Shown: one piece after another, positions 11,539 through 23,930 of the stretch
Layout: every line of letters starts with the position of its first letter
Numbering within the stretch: position 1 is the stretch's first letter
From: Cunninghamia lanceolata
Lineage: Eukaryota > Streptophyta > Pinopsida > Cupressales > Cupressaceae
Assembly (NCBI GenBank): GCA_027924645.1
Contig: BSBN01001199.1
Span: 248,001-312,000 of the forward strand
DNA length: 64,000 nucleotides
Reading direction: 5' to 3'
Notes under the pieces: generated by a model
The model's database searches: none
Told to the model about the DNA's origin: nothing
What the model saw: the letters and a program-made list of their open reading frames with translations, nothing else
Translations under genes and position numbers: made by a program

Positions 11539-12312
11539 GTGGTAGCACCCCTTTCCAACAAGAAGTTCAATGGTATGGGGTATGAGTTGTGGAAGCTGAA
11601 AATTGAGGATTTGTTGGAAGAAATAAATCAGTGGTTGGCTATTCAGAAAGAGAAGAAGCCTGATGATGTGAGTCTAGATGAATGGGAAAGGTTGGATAAG
11701 AAGGCATGGGGAATTATCTGATTGTGTCTTGCAGATTTCGTCCTATTGAATGTCTTGAAGGAAGAGACTACATACAAACTCTGGAAGAGATTGAGTGAGA
11801 TTTATCAAGCCAAGAGCATGGTAGACAAGCTTGATTTAAAGTAGGAATTATTTTCTATTAAATGAAAGAGGGTGATTCTATTGCAGAGCATTTGAACAAT
11901 TTTAATTTACTTTTGAGTCAACTTGATTCTGTAGATGCTACAGTTGTAGAGGAAGATAAATGTATACTTTTACTTTGTTCTTTACCTGAATCTTGGGAGA
12001 ATGTTATCCTTGCTATTACTACTAACCTTGAAGATTTGAAGTTGCATCATCTTGTTGCAACTTTGTTGGCATAAGAGATGAAAAAGAAGACTTCTGAGGT
12101 TAACACTGAGGCTCTCAATGTGAGGGGAAGGGCCAAGGAAATGAGACCAAAAGGAGATCAAAAAGGGGCTAAGGACAAATTTAAGGGCTGATCTAAGACT
12201 CATGGGAAGAAGAACATAGTTAAGTGTTGGAACTATGGAAAGAGGGGACATGTGAAAAAGGAGTGCAGAAACCCAAAGAAATGGTGGGAGACCACTTCTC
12301 AGAAGTCCTCTA
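11539..12312 (+). pseudogene. gag: Copia A gag, interrupted
   Basis: Nucleocapsid gene of copia A. The opening VAPLSNKKFNGMGYELWKLK (about 11539-11600) is the typical start of copia gag. Its first codon now reads GTG, and the TIR element abuts it. The gag core follows (EETTYKLWKRLSEIYQAKSM at about 11760-11820, then 11862-12074 with LLCSLPESWENVI). A zinc knuckle lies at 12225-12266, C-W-N-Y-x-K-R-G-H-V-K-K-E-C, with the second Cys changed to Tyr. Stops interrupt at about 11719, 11842, 12072 and 12190. The frame breaks at 12312 where element B inserted; the same frame resumes right after B's duplicated target at 31757. Confidence 0.85.
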
Positions 12313-14449
12313 TGTTGGAATTAGGTTTGTCATTGTTGTCAAAAGAGCATGAATTTGTTGACATTAGGTTTTGTTATTGATGTCAAAGAGGATTGTTGTT
12401 ATGGTCTGTCTGTTAGCCATTGATGTCAAGTGATCAAAGGAGTTGTGTCTTTGATGTCAAAGATGATCAATCTTGTGCATGGTGTATGTTCTTCATAATA
12501 GTTGGACTGTCATAGTGATAGTGATCAAAGATGATCAAAGGTGACTGATTGGTAGGAGTTGTGGACATGTCTGCATCAGGAGGTATGTCTATGTCTACAT
12601 CAGGAAGTATATCTATGTCTAAATCAAGAGGTATACATTCTTGTTTCTAAAGAACAAACCATGTCATCATTCGGAGGTTTGTATCATGCAGTGATACATA
12701 TACACCAGGACATACATTTAGTGGTTTGATTGTTTGAGAGATATACATCAGAGATCAGGGACATGCATTTACTGGTTTGATTTATGTGCCAAGGTTTACT
12801 AGTTTGAAGATCATAGAATCTCTGATGTCAAGTTGTAATCATGACCTCATTAGAATTAGTCTCTGTGCAAGTCATAAAGAAGATCTATCATTTGAATGGA
12901 TTCAGTGTCTTTGTTTTCTTCATTTCAAGATAATACTTCTAGTTGATGTGTTTTAAATTGGCAAATGGTGAAGATAAAATCTCAAAGTCTCAAAAGGCTT
13001 AAGTCCTAAACCCTAAGGACATACCTTCTATCAAAAGAAAAGTACATGTTCTTGATTCTAGTTCAAAGAATTCTTTCATGTCTTCAATCTCAGCTTCTGC
13101 AGAAGAGATCATGTTTAGTGATGTTCGAATCATTCCGAAGTCAAAAAATAATCTAGTAAGAAAGGCTAGGGTTTGAGGTTTGGTTGAAGGTTAAACCTTA
13201 AAATATGTATTTGTTCCCCTTCATATACACGGGTGCACTTTTGTTCTATTTGTGTGGTGACTTGTAGTCACTGGTGAATGATCACTTAAGTGATCATTGT
13301 AAGGGGTTATATATGTAGGTTGACTGGCCCTCTTACCTAGCTGGAAACAGTGTCATCTAGTATCATTCTATCAACGGGTGCCAAAAAGGAAATCAATGAT
13401 GCTTGTTCAAAGTTTCAAAGGCACGAAAGGTTAAATCTGCAGTGCATATTCAAATAGCAATGGTTATCCTCCAAGAGCTAGTTTTGATGGCCATTTAGCT
13501 GTCTTCATTGAATGTTACAGCTACAGTTAGGTTCTTGTAACTGTTTTTATCATCAAGGGTTTTATAGCTTCAAAATAACATGAAGTTATGTTTCAGTGTT
13601 GTGAAGAGAGGAGTATAATGTTAGATAGGGAATTATTTATGTGTTGGTTTTAGCTGATTTAGATATATATGTAAAATCTTTCATAAATCAAGTTTGTGAG
13701 TGAGAAGAAGTGACAACGATGAGTGAAGAATATATGTATGCAGACAGAGAGCAGAGGGTTATGTTTTGTTGAGTATCATGACAATGGAAGAGTATAGTGG
13801 TTATTGTAGAGCAAATGTGGTAAATGTTTAGAGCTCACAATATGACAATAAGATATTTTTAATGTTTGTTTGTGTTGGCCTTATAGATTCTTTGAGTGCA
13901 CTGATATAATAATTCTGTAAAGTGACTGTATGGATGCTAGATAGGTTTTTACTATGGATTTTGTCAGAGAAAGGTGTGAAGAGAGATGACAGAAACAAAA
14001 GATGCAGAGGCTTGTGATGGTAAAGGTTTTTATAAGCCCTCATTTTAATGTTTTGTTGGTATTGGTTCCATATAGTTGTTAAGCGGTGATGATGCAAACA
14101 TATATTTTGTGTTGAATGAATGTTAGAGAATTTATGTTAGAGGAAGATAAAGATTTTTACAACGAAGAGAGTTTGTGATCTAGGAGTGAATTTGTTTTGG
14201 ATTTAGGTGATCTTGTATTTTCCCATGATGCCATTATAATGAAAACAATGTATGTTTGTGTTGGATATATAATGGTCTTGAAGAGTCTGTTGTGCCTTGC
14301 ATGCATGCCCCATTTCGTGAATAAGGGACCCCCTCTTTCGAGCTTTGGTTTTGAGTGTCAGTTAGGTTTTCACCTCCTAAGTTGTCAAAGGTGATCAAAT
14401 TGCATTTTCTTGCCATGCTAGAGAGTTAATGTCATTAGGTCATGCAAAA

Positions 14450-16300
14450 ATCTGCTAAGTCCAAGTGGTTGCCTTCACTAAAATCTAGTCTGAATGTTTT
14501 CTGCGCTAAAAACACCTCCATCTAACTTTTACGCTGAAATCCAAGTCATTCGACTTAGCACTATTTTTCTGCCCAATTGACCTCTATGCTAAAAACATTT
14601 CCAACTGCCTTTTGCACTAGATTCATATCCAACTAACTTGTGCGCTATTTTTTCCTTCCACTAACTAAGCACTAAAATCCTTCTTATCCAGCTTCGCGCT
14701 GTAAAGCACATCCGCTGACTAAGTCAGAGACCCACAAAACCCCTGCAAGTCTGAGGATCCCAAAACCACCGCAAAGCATTGAAAAAGCCTTTCTCTGACC
14801 TCGTGCTAAATTCCAATGGAACCGACTAAGTCGGTAACCCTCAAAAATCCCACAAGGTCAGTCGTATCACATTTTCACATAAAACCCTAAAAACTTTTCC
14901 TGTCGCACACCGTGATGTCAATCTGTACCCTTCGCATTTATGGCAATGAACAAGGGAGAATAAAATGTGTTTTGACCTATTTTGGGGCTCATTTTGCATC
15001 TCATGATCAATCAAAAGAGCTCAGCGGACGGATTTAGACTCAACTTGCTACAAATTACCCTCAAATCCAAATGGAAGCATCACCCCTCAACCATTTCATC
15101 ATATTTCATCTCTGCAAACCAAGTGAGTGCTCCTTTCATCTACTTAACATTTGTGCTTATGAGTTAGGGTTACAATAAAACACAGATTCTACAAATTCAA
15201 CTCCTTCAAATTACTCTACAAGCATGTTTAGCTATGAATGATTAAGTTCAAGGGACAAAAGTTAGGGTTTTCTTCCTAATTTGTGTGATCATTATGAAAC
15301 CCTAGTTTAAAAAATGAGTGGGGGGTTAACTGTCAAATGTGTTTTTCAAAACCTCTATGTGCATCGAAGGCCAAAACAAAGTTCACCAAATCATAACTGA
15401 AAATCCCATTTCATCACACCGAACTTTCGGAGGAATTTATTGAAACAATTTACTCAGCTAAAAAACTGACTCTTTGAGTTTGCACTGAAAACATGTCCAG
15501 CTGACCCCTAAACTTTGCAATCAATCCAAGTTAGTCGGTACCCTTAAACTCCTCTGTCAAGATCTCAAACATATTTTGTGTTGAAAACATGTCCAACTAA
15601 CCCCTAAACTTTGCAATTAATCGAAGTCAGTCGGTACCCTTAAAATCCTCCGCTAAGATCTCGAACATACTTTGTGCTAAAAACATCATCTTCTGACCTG
15701 ACACCAATTTCCACCTCAATTGACTTGGTCGGATGACACTCGAAACTCCTCTAAACTTCAATTCTTACCTTGCGCCCGAAACAAAGTCTTCTGACTTAAC
15801 GCTAATAATTGCCTTACCCAACTTAGGTCGGACCTATCCGAAAGATCCGCTAATTCACCGAGACCCAAAACTCAAGCAAAACATAGAAAATGGTCACAAC
15901 ACGGAAAAATGACTCCTCTGACCTTGCGCTAAAAGGCCTCCTCACTGATTTGGTTAGTCATTCCCAAAAGTCACGCAAGGTCTAACACCTTCAAAACCCG
16001 CGCAAAGAATATAACAAAGCAGTATAGCACTAGAACTTTCCTCTTCCATCTTGCACTGAAAACCCATCCGACCGACCTCCACGATTCATCCAAGCCAGTC
16101 TCACCTGAAACTCCTGCAAGTCAAACATGCACGAAATCCCCGCAAAGCCTTATAGCGGTAAAGTGATCAAATGCTAATAGACCTTTGGGTCGGACGACCC
16201 CAAATTCCCCGTGAGGTCGATTGACCCCTAAATCCACGCTTTGTCTTCTGTAGGTCAGATGACCCTCAAACTAGCGCAAAGCTGATAAAATGACTATTCT
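14450..16300 (+). repeat. Array of degenerate stem-loop units in insert C
   Basis: Two blocks, about 14450-14870 and 15480-16300, repeat a unit of roughly 65-110 bp built from CTGACCTTGCGCTAAAA, CCGACTAAGTCGG and CCCGCAAGGTC-like words. In the clearest units the first and last words pair. CTGACCTCGTG (14795-14805) pairs with CACAAGGTCAG (14851-14861) around the 13-base palindrome at 14822-14834. GACCTTGCG (15920-15928) pairs exactly with CGCAAGGTC (15974-15982). Two 15.5-kb units share ACCCCTAAACTTTGCAAT. Between the blocks is 600 bp without the motif. No coding is seen. Confidence 0.75.
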
Positions 16301-16665
16301 GATGGAAAATTCAAAGGGTAAAAGGTCAGTTAAGGTGAAATAAGAGCTGCATTTATGGAATCATGATATGTATATATTTTAATTAGGATTTTTGTAGCAT
16401 TTGAAGCATTTATTATAGGTGTTGGTATAGAATGTAATATTGTTTCATCATTTGATCATGCAATAAGTACAATAGTTAGTAAATTTTAGACTTGTGTATT
16501 TCATAGGCATGCATTAGTAACCTAGTTGGATGTATACTAATCTCATTTAGCATAACATGACTTAATGGTATAGTAGTTGGCCTGATAATCATAGATTTTC
16601 AACTTAGGAGTTAGGAAAACCATTCAAATGCATCAGAACTTATAAGGTCCAGTCATGTAGGTTAA

Positions 16666-19600
16666 ATGACTGCAAGAATCCAAACCACGAGGTACAAGTT
16701 CAAAGGCATCCCTCCTGAAACTAAGATCTCCACAGGATAGAAGAACATAGGGGATACTGATCTAGGTCATATTGACTTAGATGATTTCAGACTTCAAGTA
16801 TTTAGACCCAATCCTACTCGAGGGCCAAGAAAGTGAAGGATAATGGGATTACAGAGGCTGCTGGCTTCCCTACATCAGCCCAATCTGTAAAATTGATAGT
16901 TACCTATGTAGAAAGATATGATATAATGACTAGGACTATACAAACTGACAATGGAGATGTGTTAGTAGAACTAAGTCCACCCTCCTTAGCTAAAATCTTT
17001 GGTATCCCATGGCATCCAGTGATGACCATGCCAGACAAGACAGGTGTAGAGGCCACTTATAAGAAAGATGTAGATGGATGTAGGAAGCACATAAATGAAT
17101 AGTGGGTGAAAAGTAAGAGGTCTTCTCTTGTCAAACTTCCTCAGATTCTATACAGGAGTGACTTTTATGATGAGATAGGAGATTTGGTAACTTTACTCAG
17201 CAGAATATATGGATTGCCCACAGAATCAACTTTTGAGGGATGGATGTTCCTGGTGATTGAGGAGATATTGAAAGGCACCAAATTCCACTGGGCACAGATC
17301 TCAAGTGATAACATACATGAAGCATTCAACAACTTCAAAGAGAAGTAATTTTTTAGATGGACATCTTATGTAGTATATGCATTGGCAAGGAAGAATGAAT
17401 ATGCTGGTCTATCCAAGGTGGGAGAAGTGGGGAATGATGAACAGCACCAAGTCAAGGTTTATGCATGCTATACTCAATTGACATTGTCCTAATTCCTTAT
17501 CCATTTCAAAAGGGTGAATGATGCCTTCACCATGTACATAACAAGACTGCTGCAAGGGAACACAACCTTAAGAATATCCACCAAGGCAATGAATAAAGTC
17601 ACAAAATACAGAAGGTGGTATATACAGTTTGAAAAGTTCACTTATTTGAGGATTCAAGGCTTTATAAGAATGGCCTACAGATTGCCTCGTTACCCTAATG
17701 ATAAAGTAGTTATTTTAGAACTATCAAGGCAATTAATAACTTGTGTTGAAAAGTTGAAACATCTACATAGGACAAATGTTCAATTTCCTATTCTGTTAGG
17801 CAAGGGAAACTATGCATGTGCTTCCTTAGGGGCAGATGAGCACTCAGATACAGAGCTCCAACTACTCAATCTCCATTACCACACAACGAGAAATCATTTT
17901 GAACCAAATAGAGTAATGGAAATATTTGTAAGCAAGAAGTTGTTTCACAGGATGCACTTGGAAGATTTTTGGGTTAACTGCTTAGATGATTATGAAGTAA
18001 TGAAGAGAGCTCATTCAAGATTATCCTTGGGATTCATAAGGAAGTTCCATATTATAGCAGTTCCAGACTAACTTCAGGATGATGAAAATGTAATGAATAG
18101 AGGATCTTGGGAAGCACAGTACCACCGGCCAATTCCTTTTCCAAATTGGGCAAATGCTAAAGAAAGTTCATTGGATCAGGTAATGAAAAAGATGATCAAA
18201 TTAAGTAAGGCTTGGGTAAGGAGTTAGACTGCTGCTTTGGAGAGACAAGGAGTGTAGCTCACATACACCAAACTCGAATCTGAGAAGGAATCCAAAGGAG
18301 AAGAAGATGTACCAATAGAGATAATAGATGAGGTAGAGCCAGCTTAGGAACCTCCTAGGAAATCAAACAGTGAAGAACATGTGCCCCTAGTAGAAAAAGC
18401 TAAAAAAGGTAAAAAGGTTACTCATAAGGCACAAAAGAAGGACATGCCTCATGCCACGAGAACAAGGGCATCAAAGAAGAGAGATATGCCTAGTGGGCCG
18501 AGAGAGGGTTTAAAGATAAAGAAAACTAAGGTAAAAAGCACTAGCATAATGATAGAAGCTTCTGCCACTACAACTCTTGATAATAAAAATCTGCTAGTAG
18601 CTTCTCCACCTCCTACTTCTCCAGTGGTAAGTGTTGCTACCCTCTCCTCTGCTAATTCGACTATTGCATCTTCCCCTGCCATGTCAACTCCACCTCCTGC
18701 TACCCCTATAATAATCACTCAAGAAGAAACCTCTGTTGCCTCCTCACTGGCAATTGGTATCTTAGCTGCCTCCTATTTATTGGCAATTAATTCAAATATC
18801 CCAAGTAGCCCTATTTCTTCCATTTTTGCTTCTTCATTTTCTTCCATTTCCACCATGTCTTTGCCATCCATATCTTTTGTTTCACTCTCTATGTCCCTTG
18901 CATTACCACCTATTTCTTCTATTCTTTAACCATATCTCCCCATGCCCTCCTTTTCCATTACTTCATCTATTGTCATTTCATCCATCTTACCAACCTCTCC
19001 CATTCCACCTACCTTGGGGTTTGCCACTTTTTCCAACCTAACACAAGTTAGCTTACCTTCACTTACAGTAGCCCCATCATCTTCTGACTCCATTCCCTAA
19101 GCTACAGTAACTCAAGATTCAACTCCCTTGGCTATACCACTGCTGCCAGGCATAGAAAAGGTGTGTGCTAAATTGGGCCTTCAAGAGCAAGAGTTAGAAA
19201 AGGATACATTTGAAGAACCTCTTACTGAAGCAGTGAATACTGAAGTAATAAAAATTTCTGATAGCCCTCTAGAGAAGAACTCAACCGAGATAGTCTTGGA
19301 AGCTGCCCAAAAGGAGATTTTAGTAAATGGGAGAAGTCTTGCGAATGAAGAAGAGGATATAGATAAAGGACTGGAGCAAGAGCAAAAGTTGCTTCAGGGG
19401 CCATCTAACACAAATGATGAAGATGCTGACATCTCTAAAGTGTCCTCCTCTGCAGCACCTGATTGGCTGCAAAGAAGAATTGCCCATCCAGAGCCACAGG
19501 TTGAGATCATGAAGTTGGACTTAAGTGTCATTTTATCATAGACAGAGAAGCTGAAGAAACATAAAAAGGCTAAGGTACAGTCCAGAATCTACAAGGATGT

Positions 19601-20639
19601 AAGAGGATCTTGAATAGCAGAAGTGGCTGTGCCACTGGTTGATGCAAATAGAGAAAATGTTAGAGTCGAAGATTACACCATAACAACTATCAACCTGGGG
19701 CCAGCAATGAGAAGTCAAAAGGTTGATGAGTTTAAAGGCTCTATTTCCTCCATCATAGAGCAATTAGATAAGGATGAACTTACCAAAAGGGAACTGAAGC
19801 GACAAAATGAAGAATTCAAAGCATACTTGCAGTTCTTAACAAAACCAATGGATTCTGATGGTGAGCTTAGGACAGTTCCTACTATGCTGTCAAAGGATGA
19901 AGTAACTAAACTTGATGAAGTCAGGACTTTGGCTACTAGAATTCAAAAATGGATGATTAAGGTATGTCAGCAAGGATGTGAGGCCATTGATTTTGCAACT
20001 AAACTTCATAAAAACTTATGCAAATTATGAGACCATTGGAAAGACTTGCATGAGGAATGTGATCCTTTTGATGAGTACTATTCTCAAGTGTTCCCTCGGG
20101 TACAAGCAATAAGAGATCTGCCTGCTCAAACGCTGTTGTCTAAAAATATCTTAACAGGGGATAAATTGCATAAAGTAGTGACATGGTATCAGTAGATAAA
20201 ACTGAGGAAAGAAGTTTTTGATAATATTAGAGAAGCTTATAAGGTAGCAAATAATAATATATTGTCTCTTATTTATGATATAAATGAGTCTGTGAAGGAT
20301 TGCCTTGTAATGGGTTGTGATGATCTGGCTCCATACGATGTGCAGGGATGTAAAGATAAGTTGCACAAAATAGTTTTTGAAGAAACTAAGTTGGATTATG
20401 TGGATAGGTTGGACAGAGTCAGTGATCTTTGGTCTGACTTCATTACATTTCATAAAGGGAGAAAGGATGCTGAAAAAATGTATATCTAATATAGTCAAGA
20501 GCTGGAAATGTTTAGATACCGTGTGAACCACATCAAGAACCCGGACCCCGCCGATATCAATCTAGCATTGTCAGCTTGGGTCAGCTATCGCGACAAAAGG
20601 GCAAAAGAAGACAAAGTAGATTTGGAGGATGATTCATAA
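16666..20639 (+). pseudogene. Long unknown retroelement-associated ORF, decayed
   Basis: A former protein of about 1,325 residues; I do not recognise the family. An ATG at 16666 opens MTARIQTTRYKFKGIPPETK. One frameshift lies near 16830. From 16833 to the stop at 20637-20639 everything reads in one frame, broken only by about 14 stops. The N-terminal 400-450 residues look folded, with VLVELSPPSLAKIFGIPWHP near 16965-17025, loosely recalling plant-transposon-associated (PF20167-like or mobile-domain) ORFs. A basic stretch (18381-18550) leads into a Ser/Pro/Thr-rich linker (18600-19080). An acidic, Glu/Lys-rich helical C-terminal half follows to the end (19130-20639). No C-x2-C zinc knuckle, D-S/T-G protease or Y-x-D-D motif was found. 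Every stop I checked can arise from CAG, CAA, CGA or TGG by C-to-T change. Confidence 0.7.
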
Positions 20640-21790
20640 TGTATTTTTTTAAAATTTTGAAGTGAAATCCTGTCACAAATATGTATTTCTATATTTGAGA
20701 GGTCATGTGACGCTATTTTGTCCTTATTATGTCTTAAAAATGGTCTTATATATATATATGTATATATATATATTCAAATGGGTAGTCAATTTGTCTAGGT
20801 TCAATGTATTTAGAGGTCATTTTTTGTCCTTTTCATAATAGACAAATTGTAATCTGGGAATGTAATGAGCTATTGTGAATGCATTATATGATGTTAGATC
20901 TGGACCGTCGATGTTGAGTTAATCTTCACCATTCATTCAAAGACTTGGTATGGCACCTCTCTTATATAAAGGGCTGCCATTTCCTTCATTAGAGAGAAGA
21001 CTCTTGATGCCAAATTGTTGATGCTCTACCATTTGAAGTTAATACAAAGCAAGTTTCTGCAGTTTTCCTGAGAATTTATTCATTGTGTTACTTATTTGGT
21101 TTCATGGTTCACTTCTTGATCTCCATTAGTTAGTTGTGCTTTTGCAATGTTAATGATTTGTTTAAAAAGTATCTGATGAATGTTCTTAGTCCATACTTTT
21201 AGTTGCTAATTGTAAGTGATTGTACAAAGTTAGCTTGGGCTGATTATTCTGTGCTAAGTTCAATTGCATTTCGTGAGTTAAATTGTGCCATTACTTGGGT
21301 ATTTAATAAATGAATGTAATCTAAAAATATTTAGGTCTCCATTGAAGATAGCATCATTTTCTGCAGTGCTGTATTATCTAGTTAACTTGGTTACTCAAAA
21401 AATTGGTTAAATTTTAGAGCATTTGTCTACCTACAACAATCTTCATATCATGAATGTCACTTAGGATTTCTCTAAACCCTATTTCCTTTTGCATTTTCTT
21501 TCAAAAAATAGCTGCTTAGATTAGGTTTTTAACAACATTTCACATTGTCATATTAGCTAAAATTAAAGAGGTTTTGCATGAATTGATGTCTAAACCATCC
21601 AAATCTATCAAATGCATGTAAGACCCCTTTGTAGGAATAGCTAGTACATTCCAACTGAGAGATTCCAAGCAAGCTAAGACTTAGCTGTAGAAACCTTGGA
21701 GTAGTCTTACCTAGGGTAGGATACTTTTCAAGAGAGGTGTGAAATTAGCAGTCACACCTGTGTTGTTGAGTGCTAAAACACCCATCAACA
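20640..21790 (+). promoter_or_regulatory. 3' part of insert C with TATA box
   Basis: Non-coding. It holds a TA microsatellite (about 20747-20773) and a clean TATA box, TATATAA (20963-20969), followed by a pyrimidine-rich start-like region. This is how the U3/R part of an LTR looks, and the segment ends in CATCAACA at the target duplication. Its final GAGTGCTAAAACACCCATC resembles the GCTAAAAACACCTCCATC word of the stem-loop array. Confidence 0.5.
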
Positions 21791-22288
21791 GAGTCAATCT
21801 TTGATTAAATTATGAAGAGTGTAGTACTATTTTAAATATCTACACATACAGGTTCTTGAACAAATGAGTTATAGAATTCATCTATAACCATTGATATCAA
21901 TGTAAACAAAGTAGTACCCTATGTTTATAGTCTTGTTTTGAGATTGGAGTTGGTTCCTATTAACATGTGATCAGTGAGATCCTTTCCAGTGAAACATAAA
22001 TGTGATCACTGAGATCCTTGCTAGTGAGGCATGAATGTAATCAACCTGAGATTTTGGTTAGTGAGACCTAATGAAGAATTTGGTGAGGTTGGATAGTGGT
22101 TTAAATTCCCTGTTTAGGGTTTTCCACTTTAAATCTTGTGTCATGGTTTCATGTTTCTAATTCTATTGCTTTCTATGCCTTTGGCATGTTGGTGTAATTG
22201 CTTTTACAAATATTGGGATGGTGAATGAACTAGTTTTATTTGATCCCTGATTCACCCCCCTCTCAGTGATCCATTGTATTCCAACAAT

Positions 22289-22300
22289 TGGTATTAGAGC
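22289..22300 (+). promoter_or_regulatory. Primer-binding site of element B
   Basis: TGGTATTAGAGC, one base different from the usual initiator tRNA-Met complement TGGTATCAGAGC (C-to-T). It lies two bases after the end of B's 5' LTR. Confidence 0.85.
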
Positions 22301-22356
22301 AGCAGGTTCCTTACAAAAGTCTAATAGACTTGGGTTAATTTTGGAGGTGGAATACT

Positions 22357-23930
22357 ATGGCTAAAAGTAAAAGAAATAAGGGATGAAGAAATGCTAAGCA
22401 AAAAGGTGATCAACAAGCATCATCAAAACCCAATACAAATGGTGATGTAGAATCAATTGAAAGAAATCACTCACAAGTTGAATCAGGTACAAAGTTAGAA
22501 GAAGAATTTTCTAAAGCAACTATCTTTGATGGCACAAATTTCTCTATTTGGATTTTTAGGATGCAAGACTATATATCTTCTTTAGGGTTTGAATTGTGGA
22601 TGTCAATAGGGAATGGGTATTCTATATCTTCTCAGCCACCTATTACTGTAAGTGATAAAGAGGCTTATGAATTTAATGAAAAGGCAAAGAAAGCTATTCT
22701 TTCTAGTTTATCTAATGATGTTTCTTGAAAATTTATGCATTGTGAAACTACACATGATGTTTGGAAGAAATTGATTAGCATCTATCAAGATGATGTATTT
22801 GAAAGATAGGATAGCCTAATGATCGAGGATGATGATAAAAAAAAAGACATTCACCTAAAGAAGAAGAAGTCAAAATTGATCTAGAAGATGATGAAGTAGA
22901 TCTTAAAGAAGAACTATTTTATGCTTACAATGTGGTTGAAAAAATGAAAGAGGAAAACTAAAGACTGAAGGTACAACTTCAAGAAGAAAAAGAATCAAAA
23001 GACAAAGCACTTTCATCCCTTGAAGAAGTAGAAAAACTGATCATAGATTTAAAAGTGCAAGTTGAAGAAGGTAAGAAAAAATAAGAAGTAATAAATCATC
23101 TCAAGGCAAAATAGGTTGATTGTGAAAAGTATGAGTTTGAGATAATTTCCTTGAGAAAGGAACTAGAAAAGGCATCCTCCAAGTTGCACAAGAACCTTCA
23201 ATTTGAAAAAAGCACTGAATGTTTGAATGAGATGTTAAGCAAGAAAAAATATCACAAGGATACCACTGACTTAGGCTATGAAAAAGGGCAAAGTTCTAAA
23301 GCCAAGGAAACTCCTAGGAAGAAAATAGATCTAAACTATCATTCTTCTACTCCTACAATTGAAGACAAGAAGAAGAAGGAATATCATGTTTCACAAAAAA
23401 AAAAAACTCCTGCACAAGCCAGCAAGAACGAGTTCAGAAGATCCTTTCATCAGGACAACCTCAAATGACTAGGTTTGAATCATGTTATGAATTTGGTCAT
23501 AGAGAAATAGATTGTTGGATGCATGCAAGAAAAGTTAACTAGAATAGGAGCTCTTATGAGTTGTCAAATAGGAGAAGTAATGTCCTATGTTATAAATGCA
23601 ACCATCTAGGTCACACTACAAGGTTTTGTAGTACACAAGTAAGAAATGGTGTTTTTGGATTTTCAAGAAGATATGATTCCTTTGTTTCTCTGGTTGGTAA
23701 CAATATCTTTTTCTTTAAATGCAATAACATTTGACATAAAGCACAACATTGTAGAAGTAGGCTGATGAAATCACCTAGACATAACAAGAAGATAGATACC
23801 CTGATCAAGCATAAGAAAGAACCTATGAAAGTTTGGAGAAGAAAACAAGACCAAGAGAAGGAAGACCCTAAACTTTTGCATATGGCACAAGGGACATAAC
23901 CAATTGCATAAGAAGTAGCATGAGTTCAGG
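22357..23930 (+). pseudogene. gag: Copia-type gag of element B
   Basis: Only protein-coding part of element B. The ATG at 22357 opens MAKSKRNKG, then a stop. The gag core reads ATIFDGTNFSIWIFRMQDYI (about 22515-22575), followed by IGNGY and helices up to about 22800; this is the UBN2/DUF4219 type of copia gag. A Lys/Glu-rich coiled-coil region follows (22860-23300) with YHKDTTDLGYEKGQSSK near 23251. Then come zinc knuckles: C-Y-E-F-G-H-x4-C (23483-23515, second Cys lost), C-Y-K-C-N-H-L-G-H-x4-F-C (23588-23629, intact) and a third broken one near 23720-23755. Several stops and frame changes, so inactive. Confidence 0.8.

Larger units (their letters stand above)
14288..21790 (+). mobile_element. 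Insert C: TG...CA element with a long unknown ORF
   Basis: A 7503-bp insertion in the 5' LTR of B, flanked by perfect GAGTC duplications (14283-14287 and 21791-21795). The empty site is intact in the 3' LTR of B near 31255-31265. Its ends, TGTTGTGCCTTG and CACCCATCAACA, and the 5-bp duplication are those of an LTR element. By eye I find no LTR pair: the first 2 kb and last 1.1 kb do not obviously match. No reverse transcriptase, integrase, protease or primer-binding site was recognised. It contains a stem-loop array (14450-16300), one very long frame (16666-20639) and a 3' part with a clear TATA box. Best guess is a large retrotransposon derivative (LARD-like) with its own unusual gene. Confidence 0.75.
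12313..22286 (+). repeat. 5' LTR of element B, split by insert C
   Basis: LTR halves 12313-14287 and 21791-22286 surround insert C. They align in order with the 3' LTR pieces 25628-26010, 28672-29238 and 30237-31751. The LTR is rich in short GATGTCAA/GATCAAAG-type words near its start. It ends CCATTGTATTCCAACA, directly followed by the primer site. Confidence 0.85.
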
